From Ditylenchus dipsaci (lineage: Eukaryota; Nematoda; Chromadorea; Rhabditida; Anguinidae), in assembly GCA_004194705.1 (NCBI GenBank), contig SADC01000138.1:1-64000 (forward strand): a stretch of 64,000 nucleotides of DNA. The letters are read 5' to 3'. The number at the start of each line of letters is the position of its first letter. The stretch's first letter is position 1. The notes beneath the pieces were generated by a model, which had not been told where the DNA came from, searched no databases, and worked only from the letters and a program-made list of their open reading frames with translations. This document shows positions 48,001 to 58,300 of this stretch, one piece after another. Made by a program: the position numbers and the translations under genes.

Positions 48001-48456
48001 GGTTGGTCCATAAGTTCGCGGGTGATTATACACAGCTTGCAAAATTTCTGTATGCGTTCCATAAGTTTTACTAATACAAGCCATTAAAAATTGACAGATG
48101 GGTTCCACATTCAAAATTATTTTTTGAAGAACAGAAGAAATTTTGAATGTGGATCTCATTCATTAATGAATAAGACTTAAAATTCATTTTTATGGCTTGT
48201 ATTAGTCAAAACTTATGAAACCCATGCAGAAACCATGCGATTTGTGTATAACCACCGCGAACTTATGGACCAACCCAATACAAACTAGGTATTTATTTTC
48301 CTTAATTACCATGCTAAAATGCAGTTTTGAATTAGGGTGGAAGTCAGTTATTTGAGTACATAAGGTGTATGAAATTACGGAAAAGTGAGACTTACATAGT
48401 ATTGAGCCGTAAGTGGTGTGATCAGCACTGCTAACAATACTAGAAAACTTGTACAT
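45089..48456 (-). CDS. Small secreted Gly/Tyr-rich repeat protein
   Basis: Two minus-strand exons, 48456-48396 and 45441-45089, phase 0, about 137 aa. Exon 1 encodes a signal peptide (hydrophobic LVLLAVLITPLTAQYY) but only if one T of a T4 run right after the MYK codons is dropped. Exon 2 encodes YPWYTSSSSYGGYSDPYSN, then degenerate repeats of 15-17 residues built on IIGQ-x-GD, first as GDPRYQ units and then as SNYNPYG units, ending IIGQGWKNL. One base is missing near 45226 where the third repeat changes frame; the repeats before and after are clear in their own frames. AATAAA (plus-strand 44993-44998) lies about 90 nt past the stop. The intron is almost filled by a foldback element and a mariner MITE. 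No known family; a cuticle or extracellular low-complexity protein is a guess. Confidence 0.65.
45536..47959. mobile_element. piggyBac-like 2.4-kb foldback, TTAA-flanked
   Basis: The ends TTAACACTCCGCGCCTCATG and its decayed complement CATGAGGCTCGGAGTGTTAA lie at TTAA, the piggyBac target. Arms of roughly 1.1 kb are diverged by many substitutions; the centre is near 46740. It carries no transposase. It lies in the intron of the secreted repeat protein gene. Confidence 0.75.
47998..48278. repeat. mariner MITE, TTGGGTTGGTCCATAAGTTC ends
   Basis: TA-TTGGGTTGGTCCATAAGTTC and GAACTTATGGACCAACCCAA-TA bound 281 bp of inverted repeat. Such ends are typical of mariner-family elements. It follows directly after the piggyBac-like foldback in the same intron. 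Confidence 0.9.
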
Positions 48457-48601
48457 GCAGGGAAAATCAAAATTACACCAACATTTTTTTTACTATTTTG
48501 CTTCAAATGTGTTTTTGTCCTATGTTTCGTCAATAACTTCTAATCACTTCATGTACTAAAATGTAGCCAAGGGTTTCATATACACTTAAATATTTAATAT
48601 A

Positions 48602-48759
48602 CCATATTCACTCTATTAATCGCCCATGGTCGATTAATTTTCAACCTCTCAAAAATCTTGAAATTATAAATCAAAAATGGCCCTAACTCTGAAATCCTAG
48701 TCAAAAAAGCTAAGGGTGGACGTTTATTAGAGAGTGGGCGATTGATAGAGTGAATACGG
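48602..48759. repeat. CCGTAT-family element, word ATCGCCCA
   Basis: Left end CCATATTCACTCTATTA, then ATCGCCCATGG; right end GGGCGATTGATAGAG, then TGAATACGG-TA. It has the subfamily core CAACCTCTCAAAAATCTTG and GCCCTAACTCTGAAATCC. Confidence 0.8.
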
Positions 48760-49346
48760 TAGTTAGGAAAGATCAGTGAAATATAAATCTCAAAACACCA
48801 TTTGAATGAAAAATTGAAAATAATCCTGGTGTAATTTTGATGAGCTTTGTAGAAAGAGTTATTTCTGAAAAATTTAAATGTTTAAAAAATGTGGTTTAGT
48901 TTTTCCCCTAGTTAATTTCTAAAATTGTGAACGGGGACTTTTTATACTGAACTGTGACAGTGATGCATAGCTTATTCGACTTGTAGTTACTAATTCTCGA
49001 AGAGCGAAATCCTGACTCGGCCGCCCAATTTAAAGAAACACGGAAAAGTTAACAAGCGAATAAATATTTTGTGAAAATAAAGGTCGATCTCATGAGGATT
49101 TTTAATGTGTAAATTTTTGTTTCCCTTGCCATTCTTAAGAAGTATAAACACTTAAATATGGCATTCATTTGAGGGGCATGGTCACTTGTTACAAATTTTG
49201 TCCTCGCCAATTCAAATTTTTTCCTAATAGTTGAACCATTACACGGATTTTTCAATTTGGTTTCTAACAAAACTATACCTAAAATAAAATTCTAGGTCTT
49301 CTTTTATAAGAAACCAAGCTAAAAAATATGTACAGAATTTTAATTA

Positions 49347-50860
49347 GGACGGTACTTTTTTCTGCCCGCTAATTACTTCTTTCTGCCCACTAAATCTTTT
49401 TTTCTGCCCGCAAATTTGAAATGCCGCTAATTACTCTTTTTTGCCCGCTAAATACTTTTTTCTGCCCGCAAATTTTCGAAAAAATGCCCGCAAATTTTTC
49501 TTCAACGGGTATAAGGCTAATTCACTGTCCCATACTCAATTTTTCTCCTTCTTGTGTGGTTTTCATGTGTTTTGAGCATCTTGTTGTGGCTGCTTCGCAG
49601 AAAATTTATCATTGCTTGGATATTTCGGTGAGCCTTCTTTAATTGTTATTAGGCTGAATTTCTTGTTGTTTCTTAGCCGATATTTGACTTCTAGTGATTG
49701 AATATTCAGCTTAATGTCACGTACTTAAGTGAGGAAATCTCAGCAGCCTTGTCCAACAACCTTGTCAATTGGCCGTAAACATGGCACTTAAATCGCAGAA
49801 ATTTCAAGAAATAACTTACTTATCATCACGGTTGGCTTTATAAAGGAAAATTTGACGTCAGTAAATCGATCTGGCTTCGTTGGCATTTGACTGTTGTTGA
49901 TCCACGAGAAAGACCTGAAAATGAATGAACTGAAATACCAGAATAGCCTAACTCTCGCTAGGCAGCCTCTTGAAGTTAACGTGCTCCGACAGCTATGTTA
50001 CACAGGCCTAGCCATGCTGTCTTGTGGGTGGAGCACGAAGGCACATAGAGAGTGGCATTCGCACCACATACAGCGTGACAAAGTTCATATTTTCCAAGTG
50101 GACTAAAATATTTTCAATTGACGCTACGTGCGTTGACGACCCTGTCACGCTGTATGCAATTGAAACGCGAATCATGTCATAAAGAAAAAGTTACCTGATC
50201 AGCGAACCTAAAATCCCGAATTAAATATTGTGGAAATAACGCCTAAAGCCATTAAACAGATTCTAAGCATACCAATACGGGCACTCCACAACTGTTGGAC
50301 AATGCTGCTGAGATTCTTTCACTTAAGTACCGTATTTTCTTTAATAATGACCCCGGGGTCATTATTTTTCAACCCTCAAAAATTCCGAAATTGTCAATCA
50401 AAAATGACCTTAACTCTGAAATCCTAGTCAAAAATAAGGGGGGGGTCATTATTAGAGAGGGGGTCATTATTAGAGAAAATACGGTATGTGACATTAACCT
50501 GAATTTTCAATCACTAGAAGTCAAATATCGGCTAAGAAACAACAAGAAATTCAGCCTAATAACAGTTAAAGAAGGCTCACCGAAATATCCAAGCAATGAT
50601 AAATTTTCTGCGAAGCAGCCCACAACAAGATGCTCAAAACACATGAAAACCACACAAGAAGGAGAAAAATTGAGTATGGGACAGTGAATTAGCCTTATAC
50701 CCGTTGAAGAAAAATTTGCGGGCATTTTTTCGAAAATTTGCGGGCAGAAAAAAGTATTTAGCGGGCAAAAAAGAGTAATTAGCGGCATTTCAAATTTGCG
50801 GGCAGAAAAAAGATTTAGTGGGCAGAAAGAAGTAATTAGCGGGCAGAAAAAGTACCGTCC
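49347..50860. mobile_element. MULE-like element with TTCTGCCCGC words
   Basis: The ends GGACGGTACTTTTTCTGCCC and its complement ending GTACCGTCC are flanked by a perfect 9-bp duplication TTTTAATTA (49338-49346, 50861-50869). Inside each end the word TTCTGCCCGCTAATTAC/ TGCCCGCAAATTT is iterated six times. The arms are inverted copies for about 400 bp. The centre carries a nested CCGTAT-family copy in the right arm. It is 1514 bp, nearly the same size as the element at 4954-6470; no transposase is present. Confidence 0.85.
50330..50484. repeat. CCGTAT-family element, word ATGACCCC, nested
   Basis: TA-CCGTATTTTCTTTAATA then ATGACCCCGGGGTCAT on the left; GGGGGTCATTATTAGAG and GAAAATACGG-TA on the right. 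The opposite arm of the host palindrome has the uninterrupted site (GTCACGTACTTAAG), so a single TA was duplicated. Confidence 0.95.
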
Positions 50861-51169
50861 TTTTAATTATTCGGAATTTTTTTTGAATTGGCGGGGAAAA
50901 ATTCAAAAACAGGTTTTTTACCATGCCTCTTTATAAAAAAATTTAAAACAACTTTTTTAGCTTGATATCAATAAAAAAGAAGGTTCAAAGTCGCAGTTAC
51001 TTTTTTAAGATATAAAGTAAGCTTACTTTGGACGTGTTGATTTTGCAAAAACATCTCCAGCTATAGCAATGTTTCCTCTAAATAATTCCTCTTATTTTTT
51101 ATATTATAGCCTTTCTCAAAAGTAAAAAAGTGTACTTAATATATATTTTTCAATGTCATATTGAAGCTA

Positions 51170-51373
51170 CCGTATTTTTATTAATTACTCGACAGTCTCC
51201 AATTACTCGGCAACTCCTACTTTAAGGACTTATATCCCAGCCAAGAGAAAGAACTCTACTGATTCTACTTTTTGGATTTTGAATTTCCACCCAAAAATCT
51301 AGAAATGCACTCGAAAATTTTCTGCTTTTCGGCGATTGATGATTGACATGTCGAGCGATTAAGGAAAATACGG
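51170..51373. repeat. CCGTAT-family element, word ATTACTCGRC
   Basis: Left end TA-CCGTATTTTTATTA then ATTACTCGACAG and ATTACTCGGCAA; right end GTCGAGCGATTAAGG then AAAATACGG-TA. Core GACTTATATCCCAGCC. Confidence 0.85.
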
Positions 51374-51789
51374 TATATATTGTAAGCATCACTCCGTTGC
51401 AATGTGAATTAAGCTTGTGCAAAATTAAAAGTTAGATCATAAACAGCAATATCAGAATCGCAACGTGTTCTTAAAATGTGCATTGAAATAGAGCCGCCAC
51501 AGATAACAAGACACTCGAAAAAAGTTTGACTTGTTTTCTATGGCGCCTCAATTTTTAGGTCATTTTCCAAGAAATTTTGAAATTCTACTTTGGATATTTT
51601 CATTTTCAAACTTTAATTTTAATCAGTTGTAAAACCAAATATTGTTTCGAAAGGACATTTGAAAAGGGTTAACCTTTTTTGTTATAAATTTTAAATAAAG
51701 TGATCTATTCAACCTGTGGTTTCGACGAAATTAAAAACGAAGATAGGTCAGTTTGTGTAAATTAAAATTGTGGACAAAAAATTTGATTA

Positions 51790-52051
51790 CCGTATATTCT
51801 CGATTAGAAGGCCCTCTCTATTAGAAGGCCCCTCTCTAATAGAAGGCCCCCTTGAGGACCTATATATCAGCCTAGAAAAAGAAATTCGCAAATCTGTTTT
51901 TTCGCGTTTTCTTAGTTAACACGAGCTTACCTTATTCCACATTTAAAATTTTGGTTGAGCACGCAAAAATCTCAAAATCGACCCAAATTTTTTCCGACTT
52001 TTTTAGGGTTGAAAAATAGAAGGCCCGGGCCTTCTAATAGAGAATATACGG
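51790..52051. repeat. CCGTAT-family element, word GAAGGCCC
   Basis: TA-CCGTATATTCTCGATTA, then GAAGGCCC three times (each with a TCTCTATTA spacer); the right end has GAAGGCCCGGGCCTTC, then TAATAGAGAATATACGG-TA. This is the clearest case of an iterated copy-specific word. Confidence 0.92.
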
Positions 52052-52080
52052 TATGTGGAACAAAAAGAGTAGTAGAAATA

Positions 52081-53127
52081 CAGGTTTTCTTTTATTCCCC
52101 GATTTTAATTTGCAAATTTTTATTGAAATTTTCAATCCTTTCCTGATAGTTCTTTTTTGTTATAAACCTAAGATTCTGAAATTTTGTTTGATATTTACAG
52201 GTTCAGCTTTTCGCTTCGGAAATTTTTGTCTGCCAGCCTTCTAAAGTTCAGGGTCGGTTTTAGAAATCTTAGCGCATAACTAATGATTTTAGGCTAAACT
52301 TTTAGGTTCATTTTTAACGGCAAAAATTTTTATTCTAAAAATATTCAAACATACGTTTTGTAGCCCTAAACCTCATCTTTCAAATAGTACAAAAAAGTTA
52401 CCTAGAAAAAAGTTACCTAGAATATTTTAGAAAAAAAGCATTCGGTTGTAAACAACAGGTGTGGTCATTTTGAGAGCGGGACAATAATTTTCATTATTTT
52501 AAGTGATTAAATTTTTGATTAACACAAACACCGTATGACAATATCTTGGCACTATGTTGTAGCACAGATAACTTTTCAAAATAATTTTTGAAAGTTTAAA
52601 TGTTGATAAATGGACTTATAAAAATCTTGGCACTATGTTGTAGCACATATAAAGGGCTACAAACACACTTTTCAAATTAATTTTTGAAAGTTTTAATGTT
52701 GAAATATGGATCTTTAAAAAAATAATTCCTTAAAAATCCGAAATTTTGGATAAATTTCGATTTTTAGCCCTTTTTTGAACAGCCATGTCTCGACACTCAT
52801 ATTTTCAAAAAAAATGCTATGAAATGTTTTTTGCACAACATTTGCATAACTAAGCTACAATATAGTGCTGAGACTCTTCTATTTATAATTTGTATTGACT
52901 TCATAAAAATCTTTAAAAAATTGCAAGTAATTTAAAAATCACCCAAAACCGACCCTGAATTTTATAAAGCTGGCAGACAAAAACTCTTACCCTAAAAGCT
53001 TAATGTTTTGATATCAAACGGAATTCTGGAATCTCAGCGTTCTAACAAAAAAAAAAGAATTCTAAAAATGATTAAAAATTTCAATGAAAATTAACAAATC
53101 AAAATCGGGGAATAAAAAAACACCCTG
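52081..53127. mobile_element. TA-flanked foldback with nested CAGGGTCGG element
   Basis: TA-CAGG at the left with TTTTATTCCCCGATTTTAAT faces AAAATCGGGGAATAAAAA and CACCCTG-TA at the right. Nested inside at 52249-52957 is a second inverted pair, CAGGGTCGGTTTTAG against CAAAACCGACCCTG. Its interior contains repeated CTTGGCACTATGTTGTAGCA. Confidence 0.75.
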
Positions 53128-53129
53128 TA

Positions 53130-55338
53130 CATGCTAGGTACCAGAGCCGTAATTTGGGATGATGGGCATATGGGTAATTACCCTATGCCCACCCCTTTGG
53201 GGACAAAATTCTAGTCACTTCAATGCTACGGTCATAATGGATCCGCATCTGCACCGCATGAAAGTGTTAACGCTTGCGGACGGTAACGCCAAGTGAAGTG
53301 GCCAAATATGCGCATGCGGTGCGTATGCGGGCAAAAAACGGATCATTGTATGTGCGTGCTTTAAGGGGTGTCCATAAGAATTAGAATCCCCCCGCTTGAC
53401 TGAAAAAATTAGACTAATTTCTAACACCGCCACCCCCCCCCCTCCCCTCCTGAAAAAGTTGAAGTTGTCCTGCCCTGCTAGGTACATCGAATCACTTTTG
53501 GGGGAGCCGCCGTATTAGAGGAAATACTGTAAACGTTGTTGCAGACATGCTTTTTATTGAAAAACGATTTATCTTTTATATGACTATCTAGCGCCTTATT
53601 TCAAAGAAGAGATTATTTACACAACATAAGATGCTTTTTTTTTATTTTGCAAGATGGCTTATCTACCATATTTTTTCAGTAAATCTGTTTACTAAGTCAA
53701 TTGGCAGGGCTTTTTTCCGGCGGCCAATCACGCGAACTGTTTTTTTTATTTTTAACTTTTTTAATTACGTTGTTCTTAGTTACGGCTGATTACTGTAAGA
53801 AATTAAGAAAAATAATTCTAGCAAATCATGAACTATTAATTTAATTGATTTTCTAAATGAATAAATCACTTTTGCACAGCATAAAAAAAGTTATTGAAGC
53901 TTGCATAAAGTTAGATTGGAGAAGTTTAATTGGAGTTTGTAGCTTGTGTTTTGCTATTTAAACAACCACCAAACGAAAAAGTTTTATTTCCATACTCCAC
54001 TACATAAACAAAAAGTTAAAGCTGATCGTGGTTCCGATGTTTTAATTTCGTGATGTTTGTTTAATGAAAAGAGATAATGAAAAGAAAAAACTAGACAATT
54101 TTAATTGTTATTAATACAATTTAAAAACCAGATTTTCAATAACAAAATAACTCTTGGGTAAGTGATTTCGATCAAGATTAGAACTAAAACAATAAGAAAA
54201 ATCCGACAAAAATAAACATTTACTCACATCAAATCTCCTGATGTCGCTAATAAGTGAAAAGCTACAAGACAACGGCGCCGAAGGAACACTTTTTGTTGTT
54301 TACTTTTATTTAAGGCATCAATATGAAAATAAATTTCAGTCTACTGAGCAGTAGACTCCACTCTCGATATAGTGTAGGTGCAAAAAGTCCCACCTAGGGA
54401 ACGAAACGTTTTTTACCTCTATTTTTGAAAACTTTAACCAAATCTGGTTCGGCAGTCTAATTGGAAATATTGCAAGGATTCCGGTTTTGCCGGTCACTTT
54501 TGTAAATGGCAACAGTTTTGCCAAAAAGACCCAAGACTCTCGATATAGTGTAGCATTTTTTTTCAAAAAAAGAAGCTTGAAAAAGCGTAAAAAACGCATA
54601 GATCCGCACTGAGTTCACACTCATTGAGTTTTTACCTTGTTTCCTCAAGTGATTTTATAATCGACTTAGTGGATAAGATAAGGATTAAGCTCTTACCTAA
54701 CACAGCAAAAATATTTATTTATCATTTAGTGTTTGATCTTTACTAATAGGTGGTTAAAATGTTACGAAAAGCAAAGTTATGTATGTTCTGCCAGTTTGTC
54801 TAAGAATTCAACCAATATGGCTGAATTTAGTGTTGTCCAGTAAGAAACACCAATTTCAGACTTTTTTAAGTATGAATTTTTTTGGGGAAAAGCTTTTTTG
54901 CAGCTAAAAGATTTTTTGCGTCTAATACAAAAAGTTGCACTTTTTTAGATTCAAATAAAAGTCAATTAGCTACAGAAAAAAGACTTTTAAATGCAAAATA
55001 AAGTCTTTAAGCTGCAAAAAATTAGATGCAAAAGAATTTGCTTTGCCATGCAGAATTCGCATTTCTTTGAAGCTTTGACCGTGTTTTTCTTAAAATCAGT
55101 TCTTAGCTAAAAATAGCTGAGAAAACTTCATAATGAACTTTATAAGGCTTCTATGAGTTTGAACCACGATTTGTCCCATACCGATTTTTCTGTTGTTTGT
55201 TTCGCGAACCTTCTTGAACATATAAATCTTCTCTTCTTAATTTCACACCAATGTTGTTGATTCAAATTGAAATCTTGACATAAAAAATCTTTTAGTTTTT
55301 GCTTTACTTGACTTTTGCCTTATCAAATCCAGTGAAAA
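53130..55338. other. Intergenic region upstream of sti-1
   Basis: It contains a C run near 53432, a solo CCGTAT-like end at about 53508-53531 (GTATTAGAGGAAATACTG) and two copies of CTCGATATAGTGTAG (54362 and 54537) facing the same way. No exon is supported. Confidence 0.4.
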
Positions 55339-58300
55339 ATGTCTTCTGATTCGGTAAGTTTATTTATTTACTTTCACTAAGACCTCAAAACATTTTCATC
55401 CAATTTTCAGCCAGCTATCAAGGAGAAGAATCTGGGCAATGAGGCCTACAAGAAAAAGATTTTGTGAATGCTCACATTCACTATGACAAAGCCATTGAGT
55501 TAGACCCAACCAACATCACTTTCTACAACAACAAGGCTGGTAAGTGTTCAAATTTCGTGGTTTTCGACACTCTTGATTTTACAAATTGATTTCAAAGCAA
55601 CCTGTTCACTGGCTTTAAATTGCTTCGAAAAATATTAAAGGTGCCCAAACCAGGACTGCTATCTCAAATTTCTTTAAAAAAAGACATTGGGCAAAAAAGG
55701 ACGTTTGACTATTTTTGAAGAAAAAAGTGCATTTCATCTTATTGCACTGCATCTTACGCATTATGCTATTTTGAATCGAACAAAAAAAATATTTGACTAA
55801 AATTTCAAAAAAAGATTTAAGATGCCAAAAAAAAACAAATCTTTTTTAAAAAGACATGTGGCAGCCCTGGCATACACACTAAAACTTAAAAAAAAATTTA
55901 TCTTTATACTTTTTATTTAAAAAATTTTAGCTGCCTATTTTGAAGAAGGCAAGTACGAGGACTGCATTGCAGAGTGCGACAAAGCCGTCACTGTTGGCCG
56001 AGAGAATCGTGCTGACTTCACTAATGTTGCTAAGTTAGTTTTTTGTTTGATGAAAAGTTCTTTGTAGCATTTACCGTATTTAATCCCCACTCTCTAATAA
56101 TCCCCACCATATGGACCTTACATCTCAGCCTAGAGCAAAAATTTTGCAAATCTGTTTTTTGCGTTTTCTTGATTAGCACGAGCACTCCTGATTCCACTTT
56201 TCAGATTTTGGTTGAGTACCCAAAAATCTCAAAATCGGCCTCAAATTTTTCTGATTTTTAGGGGTTGAAAAATAATCCCCATGGGGGTTCAATAGAGAAA
56301 ATACGGTACCTTCAAAGCACGAAGCTCTCTGGTAACTCCAAGCTAATTAAATAAAATATTAAACCCACGAAGAAATTATTTTATCAACCCTCAAAAATTG
56401 TAGGTGCTCAACCAAAATAAAGAGCTCGTGCTAATTTAGCAAACGCAAAAACAGCTATGTAAAATGTTTGCTCTGGACTGAGATATAGGTTCTCGGTGTA
56501 TAAAATACATATGATTTTTTGCTAAAAACACTATTTTGTGCAAAACTTCGTGAGCAATTCAAACCACAAAGCACTTATTTCTAATTTCCCGGCTGCTAAG
56601 ATATTGGTTAAGATATACTTATATGATATACTTATTAGTTCAACTACCGAAATTTAAATAATTACAGTCTAAAAATTTGCTTAGGTAGGTGCCCTATATA
56701 TTTTCCCAGGTAAATCGATGACAGTAAATAAGCTACTTGAAAGCTGTACGAAACTAAACACAAAAGATGTGCATAAAAACAATGTGAATAAGTTGCAAAT
56801 CAAAAAATTTCAAAGTCAAAAATTTTTTTAATTTTTTTTAGTTTTTTTGGGCCACCCGGTAGTGTGTTCCAGAACTTTTTTTTTGGCTGAAATGGTCACT
56901 TTTAAAAGTAAAAATTTTAAAGAAACCACAACGATTATAGAAATCGCTGCATTAAAAGTATATGTTTCATGAAATTTTGAAAGTCGCAAAAATTATTTCA
57001 ATACAGCATCGAATTTGTCGCTCTTTGAATGTCACCTTACTAAAAAAATTCAATTCTAGAGCCTATGCTCGCATGGCCAATGCCCACGTCAAACTGGGTC
57101 AACTCAAAGAGGCTTTAGGGTGCTTTGAGAAGTCTGTTTCGGAGCACCGAGACCCGGAAGTGGTCAAGAAATACAAGCAGTTAGAGAAAGAGTTTAAGGA
57201 GAAGGAAAAATTGGCCTACATCAACCCCGAGATATCAGAGCAGGAGAAGAACAAGGGCAACGAGTTCTTCAAGAAAGGTTTGCAAACCACCCACCCCTAT
57301 TCATATTTTCAGTTTACATTTATGTATTTGGCAGGCGAATACCCAGCTGCCATGAAGCACTACACCGAGGCCATCAAACGCAACCCAGACAACCATGTGA
57401 TCTACTCCAACCGAGCCGCCTGCTACACTAAGCTGTGCGAGTTCCAAAGGGCTGTCGAGGACTGCGACACTTGCATCAAAAAGGACCCCAACTTTGGTTA
57501 GTTTTCTGGTTTGCGATTAACACTCCGCTGCTCATGCGTAGTAATTGTAGCTTACAACTAAGAATTTCTCTCTGAACACGATGATGAAAAAATAGAAAAA
57601 AAGTTGGTTTCTGCGGGTCATCTGCCCCTCTGAACCATCCGAGTCGAGATTTCTGCTCATACAACTTCAAGAGAGCAAATATAGCTAATTTTTTCATCGA
57701 TCAATTTTATTTTGAGCTTAAATGAAAGCGCAGATTACAGGCTTTCTGAAGACATATTGTTCAAGAGTTTATGATGTTTAAATGTGAAATTTTTAATTGA
57801 AAGAAACAATTGCGTCATTTTTCAAAACGTTGTTAACACCTGAATATTATCAAAATTACAAGTGATAAGGCCGCTTGTTCAGTCAAGCTTATATAATATG
57901 AGATGAAACAAGAAAAACTGCACTTGAAAGTGCTTTAAAGTTAGAATAGAACAGGCTTCTGTAGTCTTTTGCAATGCTCTCAAAAAAGTTTCAATGTTTT
58001 TTACATGGTCATTTCATGTTTTAAGATCTATTCAAACCACAGAAGGACCCAACAAAATCTTGTTTTTGACAACCTTTATACCAAATAGATCTTTTCAAAA
58101 ACGCAAGTCGAAAAACAAAAATACCAAAAAACTTACGAAACATTTGACCCAGCCGGTGACTACTTTTCAATATTTTTTGACTTTTTTCATCTGGGTCATT
58201 ATGTTAAGCAGAATATTTTCAGGAATTGAAACGTTAAAAACATAATTTTACCAATTTATTCCTTCTTGAAAATTAACAAAAATTTTCGATCAGAATCATG

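Larger units (their letters stand above)
49171..50930. mobile_element. Foldback of the AAAGGGCATG family, split by an insertion
   Basis: The outer ends GAGGGGCATGGTCACTTG and the complement CCATGCCTCTTTA with GAATTGGCGGGGA match the intact copy at 16444-16677. Its centre is interrupted at GAATTTTAATTA by the MULE-like element at 49347-50860. Confidence 0.75.

Noticed and set aside
50507..50788. Two identical open frames at 49421 and 50507
   Set aside because: They are the two arms of the palindromic element at 49347-50860, not a duplicated gene.
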